Of a stretch of DNA of 64,000 bases, positions 10,419-19,372 are shown piece after piece. Position numbers and translations under genes: made by a program. The stretch is taken from positions 1 to 64,000 of the forward strand of contig CANQLT010000002.1 in assembly GCA_947624775.1 (NCBI GenBank), in the 5' to 3' direction. Below the pieces are notes generated by a model. That model had not been told where the DNA came from. It saw only the letters and a program-made list of their open reading frames with translations, and ran no database searches. The first letter of the stretch is position 1. Every line of letters starts with the position of its first letter. This DNA is from an uncultured Monoglobus sp. (GTDB lineage Bacteria > Bacillota > Clostridia > Monoglobales > Monoglobaceae).

Positions 10419-11459
10419 GTGAAACAGTTGGCAATCAACACAAGCAGCATCACGGACAGCGGCGAGGAGCGGATCGTCTCGACCACCGAGCAGAACGAGG
10501 ACGCGCAGATCGAGTTCGGACTGCGCCCCAAAACGCTTGACGAGTACATCGGCCAGGACAAGGTCAAGGAAAATCTGAAAATATTTATCGAGGCTGCCAA
10601 GCAGAGAGGCGAGCCTCTTGACCATACGCTGTTTTACGGCCCGCCCGGCCTGGGCAAGACCACGCTGGCCGGGATCATCGCCAACGAGATGGGAGTCAAT
10701 ATAAGGATAACTTCGGGCCCCGCCATCGAAAAGCCCGGCGACCTGGCGGCGCTGCTGACGAATCTGCAGCCCAACGACATACTTTTTGTAGACGAGATAC
10801 ACCGCCTGAGCCGCAGCGTGGAGGAAATTCTGTACCCGGCAATGGAGGACTACGCCCTTGACATAATAATCGGCAAGGGTCCGTCGGCCCGCTCGATAAG
10901 GCTCGACCTGCCCAAGTTCACACTGGTGGGAGCCACCACCCGCGCGGGAGCTCTGGCGGCGCCTCTTAGAGACAGGTTCGGCATAATCAACCGCCTTGAC
11001 ATGTACGGGACCCGCGACCTCAGAAAAATCGTGGAGCGCAGCGCGGGCATCCTGGGGATTGACACCGACGGCGGAGGCGCGGAAGAGATAGCCATGCGCT
11101 CCCGCGGAACGCCGAGGATCGCTAACCGCCTTTTGAAACGCGTCAGGGACTTCGCGCAGATAGACGGGACCGGGGCGATAAGCAAGGAACTGGCGAGAGA
11201 CGCGCTCAACCGCCTTGAAATCGACTCGCTGGGTCTTGACGCGATAGACAAACGAATGCTTATGACGGTAATCAATCACTACGGCGGAGGACCCGTGGGG
11301 CTTGAGACTCTGGCCGCCACCATCGGCGAGGAGGCCGGGACCATCGAGGACGTTTACGAGCCGTATCTGATGCAGATAGGATTCATAAACAGAACGCCCC
11401 GCGGCAGAGTAGTGACCCCGAAGGCATACGACCATTTCGGGATCAAATACGAGGCGTAG
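10419..11459 (+). CDS. ruvB: Holliday junction branch migration ATPase RuvB
   Basis: A 346-residue AAA+ motor that drives branch migration with RuvA. Walker A is GPPGLGKTT, Walker B is DEIHRLSR, the sensor segment is VGATTRAG, and the C-terminal winged helix contains [16 protein letters not shown]. It lies 34 bp after ruvA. The start is uncertain: GTG at 10419 gives a conventional N-terminus, but a TTG at 10428 is equally close and neither has a strong ribosome binding site. Confidence 0.97.
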   Translation: MKQLAINTSSITDSGEERIVSTTEQNEDAQIEFGLRPKTLDEYIGQDKVKENLKIFIEAAKQRGEPLDHTLFYGPPGLGKTTLAGIIANEMGVNIRITSGPAIEKPGDLAALLTNLQPNDILFVDEIHRLSRSVEEILYPAMEDYALDIIIGKGPSARSIRLDLPKFTLVGATTRAGALAAPLRDRFGIINRLDMYGTRDLRKIVERSAGILGIDTDGGGAEEIAMRSRGTPRIANRLLKRVRDFAQIDGTGAISKELARDALNRLEIDSLGLDAIDKRMLMTVINHYGGGPVGLETLAATIGEEAGTIEDVYEPYLMQIGFINRTPRGRVVTPKAYDHFGIKYEA

Positions 11460-11514
11460 CGATTGGCTGCCGTCTGAAACGGATATATCAAAAATAAAGA
11501 CAGGAGAAAATATT

Positions 11515-13452
11515 ATGTGTAATAAAGAAAAATACTATATAACGACCGCGATAGTCTACACTTCCAAAAAGCCGCACATCGGCAACACCTACGAGCTGAT
11601 ACTGACCGACGCCATAGCCAGATTCAAGCGCTATATGGGCTATGACGTGCGTTTCTGCACCGGCACCGACGAGCACGGCCAGAAGATACAGGAATTGGCC
11701 GAGGCCGCGGGCATAACACCCAAGCAGCATGTTGACAAAATCGCCGGAGAGATAAAAGAGATAGCCGATATGCTGAACATAAGCTACGACATATTTATCC
11801 GCACCACCGACGATTACCACGAAAAGGCAGTGCAGAAGATATTCACCAAGCTATATGAGCAGGGCGATATTTATAAATCCGAATACGAGGGTCTTTACTG
11901 CACGCCATGCGAATCGTTCTGGACCGAGTCGCAGCTGGTTGACGGCAAGTGTCCCGACTGTGGCAGAGAGGTCCACAAGACCCGCGAGGAAGCGTATTTC
12001 TTAAAGCTCAGCAAGTATCAGGACAGGCTGATAAAGCATATCGAGGAGCACCCCGAATTCATTCAGCCCGAGGCGCGCAAAAAAGAGATGATAAACAATT
12101 TCTTAAAGCCGGGCCTTCAGGACCTGTGCGTGTCGCGCACCAGCTTTTCGTGGGGCATACCCGTTGAGTTCGACCCGGGTCATGTGATCTACGTTTGGGT
12201 AGACGCGCTCTCAAACTACATCACCGCCCTGGGCTACACGCCGGGCGCTCCCGGCGAGGACTACAAAAAATACTGGCCCGCCGACGTGCATATTATTGGC
12301 AAGGATATTTTGAGGTTCCACACGATATACTGGCCGATCATGCTGATGGCGCTGGGCGAGCCGCTGCCCAAGCAGGTGTTCGGCCACCCGTGGCTGCTGT
12401 TCGGCGAGGAAAAAATGTCAAAATCCCGCGGCAACGTTATATACGCCGACGATCTGGTGCGCCACTTCGGCGTTGACGCCGTGAGGTACTACTCTCTGCA
12501 CGAGATGCCCTTCGCACAGGACGGCAACATCACCTACGACATATTCATCAGCCGCTTTAACTCTGACCTCGCCAACACCTTGGGCAATCTGGTCAACAGA
12601 ACGGTCTCGATGGTAAACAAATATTTCGACGGAGTGATACAGCCCGGAGACGTTTCGGGCGAGTTTGACGACGACCTCAAGGCCGTCGCCTCGGGCGCTC
12701 TCAAAAAAATCACCGAAAAAATGGAGACACTGCATGTCGCCGACGCGCTTGACGAGATATGGAAGATCGTGAACCGCGCCAACAAATATATCGACGAGAC
12801 GACGCCGTGGATACTCGCCAAGAACGAGGCGGATATGCCGAGGCTCGGCACCGTGCTGTATAATCTTGTGGAGGCGATCAGGATAATAGCGTCGCTGCTG
12901 TCGCCGTTTATGCCCGAGACGTCCGAAAAAATCAAGGCGCAGATAAACGCCGCCGATCTGAGCGCGGAAAGCGCTGGAACATTCGGCGTGACCGAGGCGG
13001 GACGCAAGGTCGGCAGCCCCGAACCGCTGTTCGCGAGAATAGACGCGGACAAAAAGCTCGAGGAGCTGGCCGCGGAGTTCGCGGCGTCAAGCGAGGCGGA
13101 GGCCGCTCCCGAGATCGAGCCCTTTAAGGACGACATCAGCTTTGACGATTTTCTGAAGCTTGACGTCAGAGTCGGAAAGGTCAAGGTCTGCGAAAAGGTG
13201 CCCAAGTCCTCAAAGCTACTTCGGTTCGAGCTGGAGTGCGGCGGGGAGACGCGGCAAATACTGTCGGGCATCGCGAAATACTACAAGCCCGAAGAGCTTG
13301 TTGGCAAAAACGTGCTGTTTATCGCCAATCTGCCCCCGAGAAAAATGATGGGCCTCGAGTCCTGCGGAATGATACTCTCGGCCGAGCACGACGGCAAGCT
13401 GACGCTGCTCACCACCGAGGGCGACATCCAAAGCGGCGCGGTGATGGTATAA
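11515..13452 (+). CDS. metG: Methionyl-tRNA synthetase
   Basis: A 645-residue class I synthetase that charges tRNA-Met. The HIGH-type motif (PHIGNTYE, near residue 22), zinc-binding pairs CTPC and CPDC in the connective peptide, and the KMSKS loop (EEKMSKSRGN, near 300) are all present. The last ~105 residues (from DDISFDDFLKLDVRVG) are the EMAP-like tRNA-binding domain found in dimeric MetRS. The ATG follows AGGAG. It sits 55 bp downstream of ruvB; this short gap holds no T-box leader. Confidence 0.97.
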   Translation: MCNKEKYYITTAIVYTSKKPHIGNTYELILTDAIARFKRYMGYDVRFCTGTDEHGQKIQELAEAAGITPKQHVDKIAGEIKEIADMLNISYDIFIRTTDDYHEKAVQKIFTKLYEQGDIYKSEYEGLYCTPCESFWTESQLVDGKCPDCGREVHKTREEAYFLKLSKYQDRLIKHIEEHPEFIQPEARKKEMINNFLKPGLQDLCVSRTSFSWGIPVEFDPGHVIYVWVDALSNYITALGYTPGAPGEDYKKYWPADVHIIGKDILRFHTIYWPIMLMALGEPLPKQVFGHPWLLFGEEKMSKSRGNVIYADDLVRHFGVDAVRYYSLHEMPFAQDGNITYDIFISRFNSDLANTLGNLVNRTVSMVNKYFDGVIQPGDVSGEFDDDLKAVASGALKKITEKMETLHVADALDEIWKIVNRANKYIDETTPWILAKNEADMPRLGTVLYNLVEAIRIIASLLSPFMPETSEKIKAQINAADLSAESAGTFGVTEAGRKVGSPEPLFARIDADKKLEELAAEFAASSEAEAAPEIEPFKDDISFDDFLKLDVRVGKVKVCEKVPKSSKLLRFELECGGETRQILSGIAKYYKPEELVGKNVLFIANLPPRKMMGLESCGMILSAEHDGKLTLLTTEGDIQSGAVMV

Positions 13453-13569
13453 CAATAAAATAATAATAATTTGTTCATATTCACGTAAACAATTATTCGG
13501 CGTACGTGGTATAATTATAATAAGATTATATGATTTACGCTGATATTTTTAAAGAATGGAGTGAATAAT

Positions 13570-14373
13570 ATGTTTTGTTCAAACTGCGGCAAGGAGCTCA
13601 AAGACAGTGATAAATTCTGCGACTCCTGCGGCATGATGGTAAAACGCGCGGAAACGGCCGAACCGGCGACCGAACCGCAAAATCAGCTTGTTCCGGCGCC
13701 CAAGAAAAAAAGCTCCGGTAAAATCGCCGCGATAATTATAGGCATTGTTTCGGGAGCGGTCATTCTGGCCTGTCTGGTCGCGCTGACCGCCGCATCGCTG
13801 ATCTCAAGCTACAGACACGATAACCGGCACAACGGGCACAATTATCCCGGAATGTATGACGATTACGATGACTATGATGATTTCGGCGACTACTTTGACG
13901 ATTTTTTCGACGATGACGGCGGCCTGTATCACGGCTACAGCGGCAGCAACGGCAGCAACGGCAGCGGACAACAAAATCCCGCGCCCGCTCAAACGCCCGC
14001 GGCCACAGTGCCGCCCGACGATTCGCTGCCTCCCGACTCAAACGGAAAGACCTACGACGATCCCGCCTATCAATGGCCGACCGGAGACGGCACATATGAG
14101 TTTTACGCCAAATCGACCATACCCAAGTTTGAGAGCGTGACCGGAAAGCCCTGCACCGACACCGATGTGGAGGACGACGGAAACACATATTACGAGTACG
14201 CTATGGATATGGACGCCTACAACGCGTACATAAAGGCTCTCGAGGCGGCGGGCTACAAACAGACCGAGTTTGACGCCCGAGGCAAAAATTCTTATGTCAG
14301 ATACGAAAAAGGCGTTCAGTACCTGGTGATTTATCTGATGAACACGGATAACGAGATCGTTATTATGGCGTGA
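13570..14373 (+). CDS. Zinc-ribbon single-pass membrane protein, unknown function
   Basis: The protein opens with a zinc ribbon (CSNCG, then CDSCG) of the type found at the N-terminus of many Gram-positive membrane proteins. A basic stretch and one membrane helix (about residues 52-78) follow, then a striking Asp/Tyr/Phe-rich acidic region (DDYDDYDDFGDYFDDFF), a Gly/Ser and Pro linker, and a ~90-residue C-terminal domain I do not recognise. The ATG at 13570 is chosen because GGAG lies 8 nt upstream; a GTG at 13561 in frame overlaps that site. The zinc ribbon would be cytoplasmic and the rest extracellular. Any function would be a guess. Confidence 0.8.
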   Translation: MFCSNCGKELKDSDKFCDSCGMMVKRAETAEPATEPQNQLVPAPKKKSSGKIAAIIIGIVSGAVILACLVALTAASLISSYRHDNRHNGHNYPGMYDDYDDYDDFGDYFDDFFDDDGGLYHGYSGSNGSNGSGQQNPAPAQTPAATVPPDDSLPPDSNGKTYDDPAYQWPTGDGTYEFYAKSTIPKFESVTGKPCTDTDVEDDGNTYYEYAMDMDAYNAYIKALEAAGYKQTEFDARGKNSYVRYEKGVQYLVIYLMNTDNEIVIMA

Positions 14374-14386
14374 TCAAAAATAACAC

Positions 14387-14415
14387 TTGATATTTTGCTT
14401 TGATTATGTTATAAT
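14387..14415 (+). promoter_or_regulatory. Promoter of the small stalk-domain protein
   Basis: TTGATA (14387-14392), 17-bp spacer and TATAAT (14410-14415), followed by GGAGGAG and the ATG at 14449. The leader is short. Confidence 0.75.
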
Positions 14416-14448
14416 TACATTACTTTTGATTATGGAGGAGTTTTAGTT

Positions 14449-14913
14449 ATGAAGAAATTAACAGCGTTGCTCGCAGCCGTGCTTATAGCGCTCTGCGGCA
14501 CCATGCCGGCTTTCGCGGTGGCTCAGAGTATTGTTTTAAACGGCGTTCCGTCCGAGATCCCGGCCGATATGGGCGAGATCATTGAGCAGGACGACAGAAC
14601 TTTTGTTCCCATCCGTTTCGTATCGGAGAATATGGGAAAAACGGTTAAATACGACGAGAACATAAACGCCGCCCTCATTCTGGATAAGTCCGACATGTAT
14701 ATAATCCAGGAAGGCGCGACGAATATTTTCAAGATATCCGACCTTGGACAGACAGTAACCACCCCTATGGACACGGCGGTGTTTGTAAAGCAGTATGACG
14801 AGGCGGGCGGCGGACGTATGTACGTTCCCATCAGATTCGTTTCCGAGGCCTTCGGCTACGCGGTCGGCTGGGACGACGCGACTCAAACGGTAACGATAGA
14901 CGCAGCTCAGTAA
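14449..14913 (+). CDS. Secreted protein with copper-amine-oxidase-N-like (stalk) domain
   Basis: A 154-residue protein with a signal peptide (MKKLTALLAAVLIALCG, cleavage near AFA-VA). It carries two copies of the stalk-domain signature: TFVPIRFVSENMGKTVKYDE and YVPIRFVSEAFGYAVGWDD. Such domains are common on secreted clostridial proteins and are thought to be wall-associated; no enzymatic part is present. It has its own promoter and a strong terminator, so it is a single-gene unit. A larger protein with the same domain type lies at 24-26 kb. Confidence 0.88.
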   Translation: MKKLTALLAAVLIALCGTMPAFAVAQSIVLNGVPSEIPADMGEIIEQDDRTFVPIRFVSENMGKTVKYDENINAALILDKSDMYIIQEGATNIFKISDLGQTVTTPMDTAVFVKQYDEAGGGRMYVPIRFVSEAFGYAVGWDDATQTVTIDAAQ

Positions 14914-14920
14914 AAAATCA

Positions 14921-14946
14921 AGCGGCTCAACCGAGCCGCTTTTTTA
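14921..14946 (+). terminator. Intrinsic terminator after the stalk-domain gene
   Basis: Perfect 8-bp GC-rich stem (14921-14928 with 14933-14940), loop AACC, then six T. It starts 8 bp after the stop codon. Confidence 0.92.
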
Positions 14947-14959
14947 TTGCCGAAAACCG

Positions 14960-15139
14960 CGGGCGGCCGGGGGTCGGCCGCCCCTACGGTGTTTTGTATA
15001 TTATTGTCCTATTCACTATTTGCTAATTACTAATCACTACGTTCGTAGGGCGGCTTGCCCACAAGCCGCCGGCCGGATGTGGGCATCCGGCCCTACAACA
15101 AATAGCGAGCCAAAGCGGGCGGATATTATCCGCCCCTAC
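14960..15139. repeat. Cluster of short palindromic intergenic repeats
   Basis: Three palindromes follow one another: GGGCGGCC...GGCCGCCCCTAC (14960-14987), a double palindrome built from GGCGGCTTG/CAAGCCGCC and GGCCGGATG/CATCCGGCC (15044-15096), and GGGCGGATATTATCCGCCC (15115-15139). Between the first two lies a CTAATCACTAATCACTACGTT-type block (15009-15042). The same palindromes recur near 20.8, 32.45 and 45.8 kb, so these are dispersed REP-like elements. No gene is seen. Confidence 0.8.
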
Positions 15140-15150
15140 AAGATCATACA

Positions 15151-15233
15151 AAACGAACGCGGGAACACGACAAAGAAATCTGCCAAATTATTCCCGCGTA
15201 TTCGCTATTCTCTAATCGCTAATCACTACATAG
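15151..15233. repeat. ~83-bp dispersed element, copy A (CGCGGGAA...TTCCCGCG)
   Basis: The element begins ACGAACGCGGGAACAC, has an A-rich middle, then TTCCCGCGTATTCGCTATTC and the CTAATC repeat tail ending in TACATAG. It shares order and sequence with 32172-32250 (reverse) and 34617-34697. Confidence 0.7.
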
Positions 15234-15440
15234 GGCTCCCGCGGAAGCGTGCTTCCGTGGGAAAGAGGAGCCGACCCGGAGCGGATGAGCCTTCCCGCTT
15301 GCGGGAAGGTGATTTAGCGTAGGGATCGGCGACCAGGGCTCCCGCGGAAACGTGCTTCCGTGGGAAAAAGGAGCAAACCCGGAGCGGGCGCAGTTCCCGA
15401 CGCTGCGCGTCGGGACAAGCAAGCGTAGGGATTTGCGACG
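15233..15440 (+). repeat. Two tandem ~103-bp hairpin units
   Basis: Two imperfect copies (15233-15335 and 15336-15440) each begin GGGCTCCCGCGGAA, form a hairpin closing in TTCCGTGGGAAA, continue with GGAGC and CCCGGAGCG, hold a second hairpin whose stem sequence differs between the copies, and end AGCGTAGGGAT. They sit at the 3' end of the glutamate synthase operon, between convergent genes. Confidence 0.7.
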
Positions 15441-16166
15441 TCAGCATGCCGTATATATCTGCTTATACTGGTTCTTGCTGTCGGGGGTGAGGACGAAAAA
15501 GTTTTTCTTCATTATTATCGCCTTGTCGCCGCCGAACATTTCTATATACTCGTCTATATAGCCTTCTATCTCGTCAAGGTCGGCCTTTTCGGCCTTGCGC
15601 GCGTTGATCTGCGGCGGAATGTCAAACGGCAGCTCCTCGCAGCGCAGGAATATCTTTCCGCCGTGCATGCCGGTGGCGCAGAACCTTTCGACAACCGTCT
15701 TTCTGTCGTCGTGTCCCAGACCCAGCACAATTATATATCCGCCCGCCTGGTACTCGCCGAGAAAGCTTCCGGCCTTGCCGCCGATCACCAGTACCGGGAC
15801 CTTGTCCTTGTACGCCTTCATGTGAATGCCTGCGCGGTAGCCCGCGTCGCCCTGCACGAAAATCTTGCCGCCGCGCATGGCGTAGCCCGTGGCGTCGCCC
15901 GACGAGCCGTGTATCGAGATCACACCGTCGTTCATGGTGTCGCCGGTGGCGTCCTGCGCGTTTCCGTAGACCGTCACGGTGCCGCCGTTCAGGTAGGCTC
16001 CCAGCGCGTTGCCGGGTGTGCCGTTTACCACAAGCTCCTTGCCGGAAATTCCGCAGCCGATATATCTCTGACCCAGGCAGTTGTCCACCTCGACTTTTTT
16101 GTCGCGTGTGGCGCGGATCTTTTTGTTTATCTCATCGTAGTATGTGAGTCCCGCGTTGATTTTCAT
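15441..16166 (-). CDS. Glutamate synthase GXGXG-domain subunit
   Basis: At 241 residues this is a stand-alone version of the C-terminal GXGXG beta-helix of glutamate synthase large subunits. Repeated glycine motifs are evident (GTPGNALGAYLNGGTVTVYGNAQDATGDTM, read as consecutive beta-helix turns, and GDAGYRAGIHM). In GltB this domain is structural and lines the ammonia tunnel. Its start overlaps the stop of the upstream FAD gene by one base (TAATG), so translation is probably coupled. It is last of five genes that together rebuild a split glutamate synthase. Confidence 0.9.
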   Translation of the reverse strand: MKINAGLTYYDEINKKIRATRDKKVEVDNCLGQRYIGCGISGKELVVNGTPGNALGAYLNGGTVTVYGNAQDATGDTMNDGVISIHGSSGDATGYAMRGGKIFVQGDAGYRAGIHMKAYKDKVPVLVIGGKAGSFLGEYQAGGYIIVLGLGHDDRKTVVERFCATGMHGGKIFLRCEELPFDIPPQINARKAEKADLDEIEGYIDEYIEMFGGDKAIIMKKNFFVLTPDSKNQYKQIYTAC

Positions 16167-17404
16167 TACTTGACACCTCCTAAGTCGTCTTTTCTGACCG
16201 CTCTTGAGAACGCCATTTCCTGCGGCCTTTCTTTTATCGCCTCGAAATCTATCTCGTCAAGCGGCGTCTTTTCGCGCACCAGACGGGTGTAGATTCCGGC
16301 TCTTTCGATATCATCAATTAGTATGAATCCGCGCAGGTTATTGTTCGCGGTAACCAGCTTTTTGTACTTGGTTCCCTCACGCTTCACATACGCCTCGCCC
16401 TCGTAGTCGCCCGCGGTTATGATATGCAGGCCCCAGAATCCGATGGCGTTCATCGGAATGGCGTCGTCGTAGAGTTCCTCACCGCCGCTCATATTGACGC
16501 CCGCCGCGTGCCCCATCATGTAAGCGTTTGGCAGCAGCGCCAGAACTTGGCTCTTGCCCGTTATGCTGTTTAGGCACTCGGCGCAGTCGCCCGCGGCATA
16601 CACGTCGGGGATCGTGGTCGCGCACTTCAGGTCGGTCGCGATTCCGCGGTTCACCTCGCCGCCCGCGTCGGCCGCGAGAGCCGTATTGGGCCGCACGCCC
16701 ACCGCGATAACCACCGCGTCGTACTCTATCTTTTTACCGCTTGAAAGCGTCGCTGTTCCGTCTTTAAACTCGGCCACGCTGTCGTTTAAGTAAAACTTAA
16801 CGCCGCGGCGCTCGATGTGTTTCTGCACTATGGCGGAGCCCTTTTCGTCCAGAATGCTCGGAAGTATCCTGTTCGCCAGGTCGACAACGGTCAGGCTGCC
16901 CGCGCGGTCGCTTATTCCCTCGGCGCACTTGAGGCCGATAAGACCGGCGCCGACTATAAGCACCCGGCTGTCTTTGTCTATCGCGTCCGCCAGAGCCTTG
17001 GCATCGTCCAGCGTCATAAAGCTGAACTTCTTTTCCACGCCGTCAAGCCCCTTCATGGGCGGCACAAACGGCGATGAGCCCGCGGCGATCAGCAGCTTGC
17101 CGTAGCCGATATCGCGGCCGCCGCTGAGGCTGACCGTTTTCTTTTCGGGGTTTATTTTCTCGGCCCTTGTGCCGAGCATAAGCTCGACGTCGTTTTTCTT
17201 ATAAAAATTATCCGGCCTGTAGCTCAGCATCTTTTTCTCGGTTGTCTTGTTCCACAGATAGTAGGAGATCAGCGGCCGTCCGTAAACTCTGTAATTCTCA
17301 TCGGTAACAACGCAGATACTGCCCTCCGTGTCGTTCTCCCTTATACCCTCAATGCAGCCGACAGCGGCGATAGAGTTACCGATTATCAAGTAATCATATT
17401 TCAT
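16166..17404 (-). CDS. NAD(P)H/FAD-dependent oxidoreductase, glutamate synthase operon
   Basis: A 412-residue pyridine-nucleotide-disulfide-type flavoprotein. The N-terminal FAD motif is YLIIGNSIAAVG, the second Rossmann motif is VLIVGAGLIGLKCAEG, and the FAD-closing motif is DVYAAGDCAE. It is related to NADH-dependent nitrite reductase and rubredoxin reductase families. In this operon it probably feeds electrons from NAD(P)H through the iron-sulfur subunit to the FMN subunit, standing in for GltD; that is inference from context. It begins 10 bp after the ferredoxin-like gene. Confidence 0.9.
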   Translation of the reverse strand: MKYDYLIIGNSIAAVGCIEGIRENDTEGSICVVTDENYRVYGRPLISYYLWNKTTEKKMLSYRPDNFYKKNDVELMLGTRAEKINPEKKTVSLSGGRDIGYGKLLIAAGSSPFVPPMKGLDGVEKKFSFMTLDDAKALADAIDKDSRVLIVGAGLIGLKCAEGISDRAGSLTVVDLANRILPSILDEKGSAIVQKHIERRGVKFYLNDSVAEFKDGTATLSSGKKIEYDAVVIAVGVRPNTALAADAGGEVNRGIATDLKCATTIPDVYAAGDCAECLNSITGKSQVLALLPNAYMMGHAAGVNMSGGEELYDDAIPMNAIGFWGLHIITAGDYEGEAYVKREGTKYKKLVTANNNLRGFILIDDIERAGIYTRLVREKTPLDEIDFEAIKERPQEMAFSRAVRKDDLGGVK

Positions 17405-17413
17405 AATATCACC

Positions 17414-17851
17414 CTAAATCCTTTCCTCATATACTATCGCTCTGTTGGGGCAGCCTTTGACGCAGGCGGGCTCTCCCGACGCGTTATCCATGCAAAGCTG
17501 GCACTTCTGCACTACCGAATGGTCGCTCGACGGCATTATCGCGCCGTATGGGCAGGACAGTATGCAGGTGAAACAGCCCACGCACTTGTCGGTGTCTATC
17601 ACCACGACTCCGTCCTTGTCGCGCGACAGGGCGCCCGAAATGCAGCCCTTGACGCAGCGGGCGTCGGAGCAGTGGCGGCAGTTGACCGCGAAGCTAATCT
17701 TGTTGTCGCCCTCGACCTGTATCCTCGGGTGGATAGTCTTGCCCTTTAAGGCCTTGACCATATCGTCCATTCCCGAATTGGCGAAAGCGCATTGGTATTC
17801 ACACAAATGGCAGCCGAGGCACCATTCCTCATTAACATAAATTCTTTTCAT
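17414..17851 (-). CDS. 4Fe-4S ferredoxin-type electron-transfer subunit
   Basis: The 145-residue iron-sulfur protein holds four cysteine clusters: CLGCHLCEYQC, CRHCSDARCVKGC, CVGCFTCILSC, and CQLCMDNASGEPACVKGC. This is the HycB/DMSO-reductase-beta type pattern and suggests up to four 4Fe-4S clusters. It lies between the FMN and FAD subunits of the split glutamate synthase and most likely carries electrons between them. Confidence 0.9.
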   Translation of the reverse strand: MKRIYVNEEWCLGCHLCEYQCAFANSGMDDMVKALKGKTIHPRIQVEGDNKISFAVNCRHCSDARCVKGCISGALSRDKDGVVVIDTDKCVGCFTCILSCPYGAIMPSSDHSVVQKCQLCMDNASGEPACVKGCPNRAIVYEERI

Positions 17852-17866
17852 TTCGGCATTCCCTCC

Positions 17867-19372
17867 TTATTCGCCCGCGTGTTTGATGCCCAGGATCTCA
17901 AGCTCCTTGTTTGTGAGCCCTATTCCTCTGAGCATAAGCCTGTTTCCGCGCAGAGCCTCAATCGAGTTGATGCCCATGCCGCCCATCATTTCTTTGATCT
18001 CATGGGTCCAGGCGTGAACCAAATTCACAAGCCTTTCCTTGCCGTCCGCGGGGTTGAGGCGCTTTACCAGCTCGGGCACCTGGGTGGCGATACCCCAGTT
18101 GCACTTGCCGGCCTGACAGCTGCGGCAGAGATGGCAGCCCAGAGCGATAAGAGCCGAGGTCGCGATATAGACCGCGTCGGCGCCCAGCGCTATCGCCTTT
18201 ACCACGTCGGCGCTGCTTCTGATGCTTCCGCCGACGACCACGGACACCTCGTCGCGGATGCCCTCGTCGCGGAGGCGCTGATCGACGCTGGCGAGCGCCA
18301 GCTCAATGGGAATACCCACGTTGTCGCGTATTCTCTTGGGAGCCGCTCCCGTGCCGCCGCGGTAGCCGTCGATGGCGATTATGTCCGCACCGCTTCTGGC
18401 TATACCGCTGGCAATCGCCGCCACATTATGCACGGCCGCGATCTTTACGATGACCGGCTTTTTGTAGTCGCTGGCCTCTTTCAGCGAGAACACCAGCTGG
18501 CGCAGGTCCTCGATCGAATATATGTCGTGATGGGGCGCCGGCGATATCGCGTCGGTTCCCTCGGGGATCATTCTTGTCTTTGAAATGTCGTCTACTATTT
18601 TCTCACCCGGCAGGTGTCCGCCGATACCGGGCTTGGCGCCCTGACCCATTTTGATCTCTATGGCGGCGCCCGCGTTCAAATAGTCCTCGTGCACGCCGAA
18701 TCTTCCCGACGCGACCTGAACTATCGTGTTGGGGCCGTACTGGTAAAAGTCCTCGTGCAGTCCGCCCTCGCCGGTATTGTATAAGATGCCCAGTTCCTCA
18801 GCCGCCGTCGCGAGGCTCTTGTGAGCGTTGTAGCTTATCGAGCCGTAGGACATGGCTGAGAACATGATCGGCGTCTCCAGCTCAAGCTGCGGCGATGTCT
18901 CGGGAATGATATTTCCGTTTCTGTCTCTTTGTATCTCCTCGGACTTTTTGCCGAGATACGTTTTTGTCTCCATAGGCTCGCGCAGCGGGTCGATCGAGGG
19001 ATTGGTTACCTGAGACGCGTTGATGAGCATCTTGTCCCAGTATACCGGGTATTCCTTCGGGTTGCCCATTGCGGAAAGCAGCACCGCTCCGGTGCCCGCC
19101 TGACGAATAACGTCGGTTATCGCCTCCTGCGTCCAGTTGGCGTTGAGCTTGAATGTATGGTCGCTCTTTACAATTTTAAGAGCGTGGGTCGGGCAGAGGC
19201 AAACGCATCTCTGGCAGTCGACGCAATTTGTGCTGTCGCTCACCATCTTGCCCAGGTCGCTGTCGAAGCGATGGACCTCGTTTGAGCATTGGCGCTCGCA
19301 GGCGCGGCAGCCGATACACAAATCGGAGTTGCGCACAGCCTCGTATTCGGGATATAAGTAGTCACGCAGCAT
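17867..19372 (-). CDS. Glutamate synthase FMN-binding catalytic subunit with N-terminal ferredoxin domain
   Basis: A 501-residue protein. Residues ~15-70 hold a two-cluster ferredoxin (CIGCRACERQC and CVDCQRCVCLC). The rest is the FMN barrel of glutamate synthase, where 2-oxoglutarate and ammonia become glutamate; typical stretches are ISPAPHHDIYSIEDL, IAIDGYRGGTGAAP and CHLCRSCQAGKCNWGIATQ, the last with the 3Fe-4S cysteines. It overlaps the amidotransferase stop codon by one base. The archaeal-style architecture, with amidotransferase and GXGXG domain as separate genes, fits anaerobic Clostridia. Confidence 0.93.
   Translation of the reverse strand: MLRDYLYPEYEAVRNSDLCIGCRACERQCSNEVHRFDSDLGKMVSDSTNCVDCQRCVCLCPTHALKIVKSDHTFKLNANWTQEAITDVIRQAGTGAVLLSAMGNPKEYPVYWDKMLINASQVTNPSIDPLREPMETKTYLGKKSEEIQRDRNGNIIPETSPQLELETPIMFSAMSYGSISYNAHKSLATAAEELGILYNTGEGGLHEDFYQYGPNTIVQVASGRFGVHEDYLNAGAAIEIKMGQGAKPGIGGHLPGEKIVDDISKTRMIPEGTDAISPAPHHDIYSIEDLRQLVFSLKEASDYKKPVIVKIAAVHNVAAIASGIARSGADIIAIDGYRGGTGAAPKRIRDNVGIPIELALASVDQRLRDEGIRDEVSVVVGGSIRSSADVVKAIALGADAVYIATSALIALGCHLCRSCQAGKCNWGIATQVPELVKRLNPADGKERLVNLVHAWTHEIKEMMGGMGINSIEALRGNRLMLRGIGLTNKELEILGIKHAGE

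Noticed and set aside
13760-14188. Arg/Cys-rich minus-strand frame opposite the zinc-ribbon protein
   Set aside because: Antisense shadow of the acidic repeat region; composition is explained by GAY/GAC codons on the other strand.
15020-15440. Short open frames between the stalk-domain gene and the GXGXG gene
   Set aside because: They run through palindromic repeats, change frame between repeat copies and lack ribosome binding sites.
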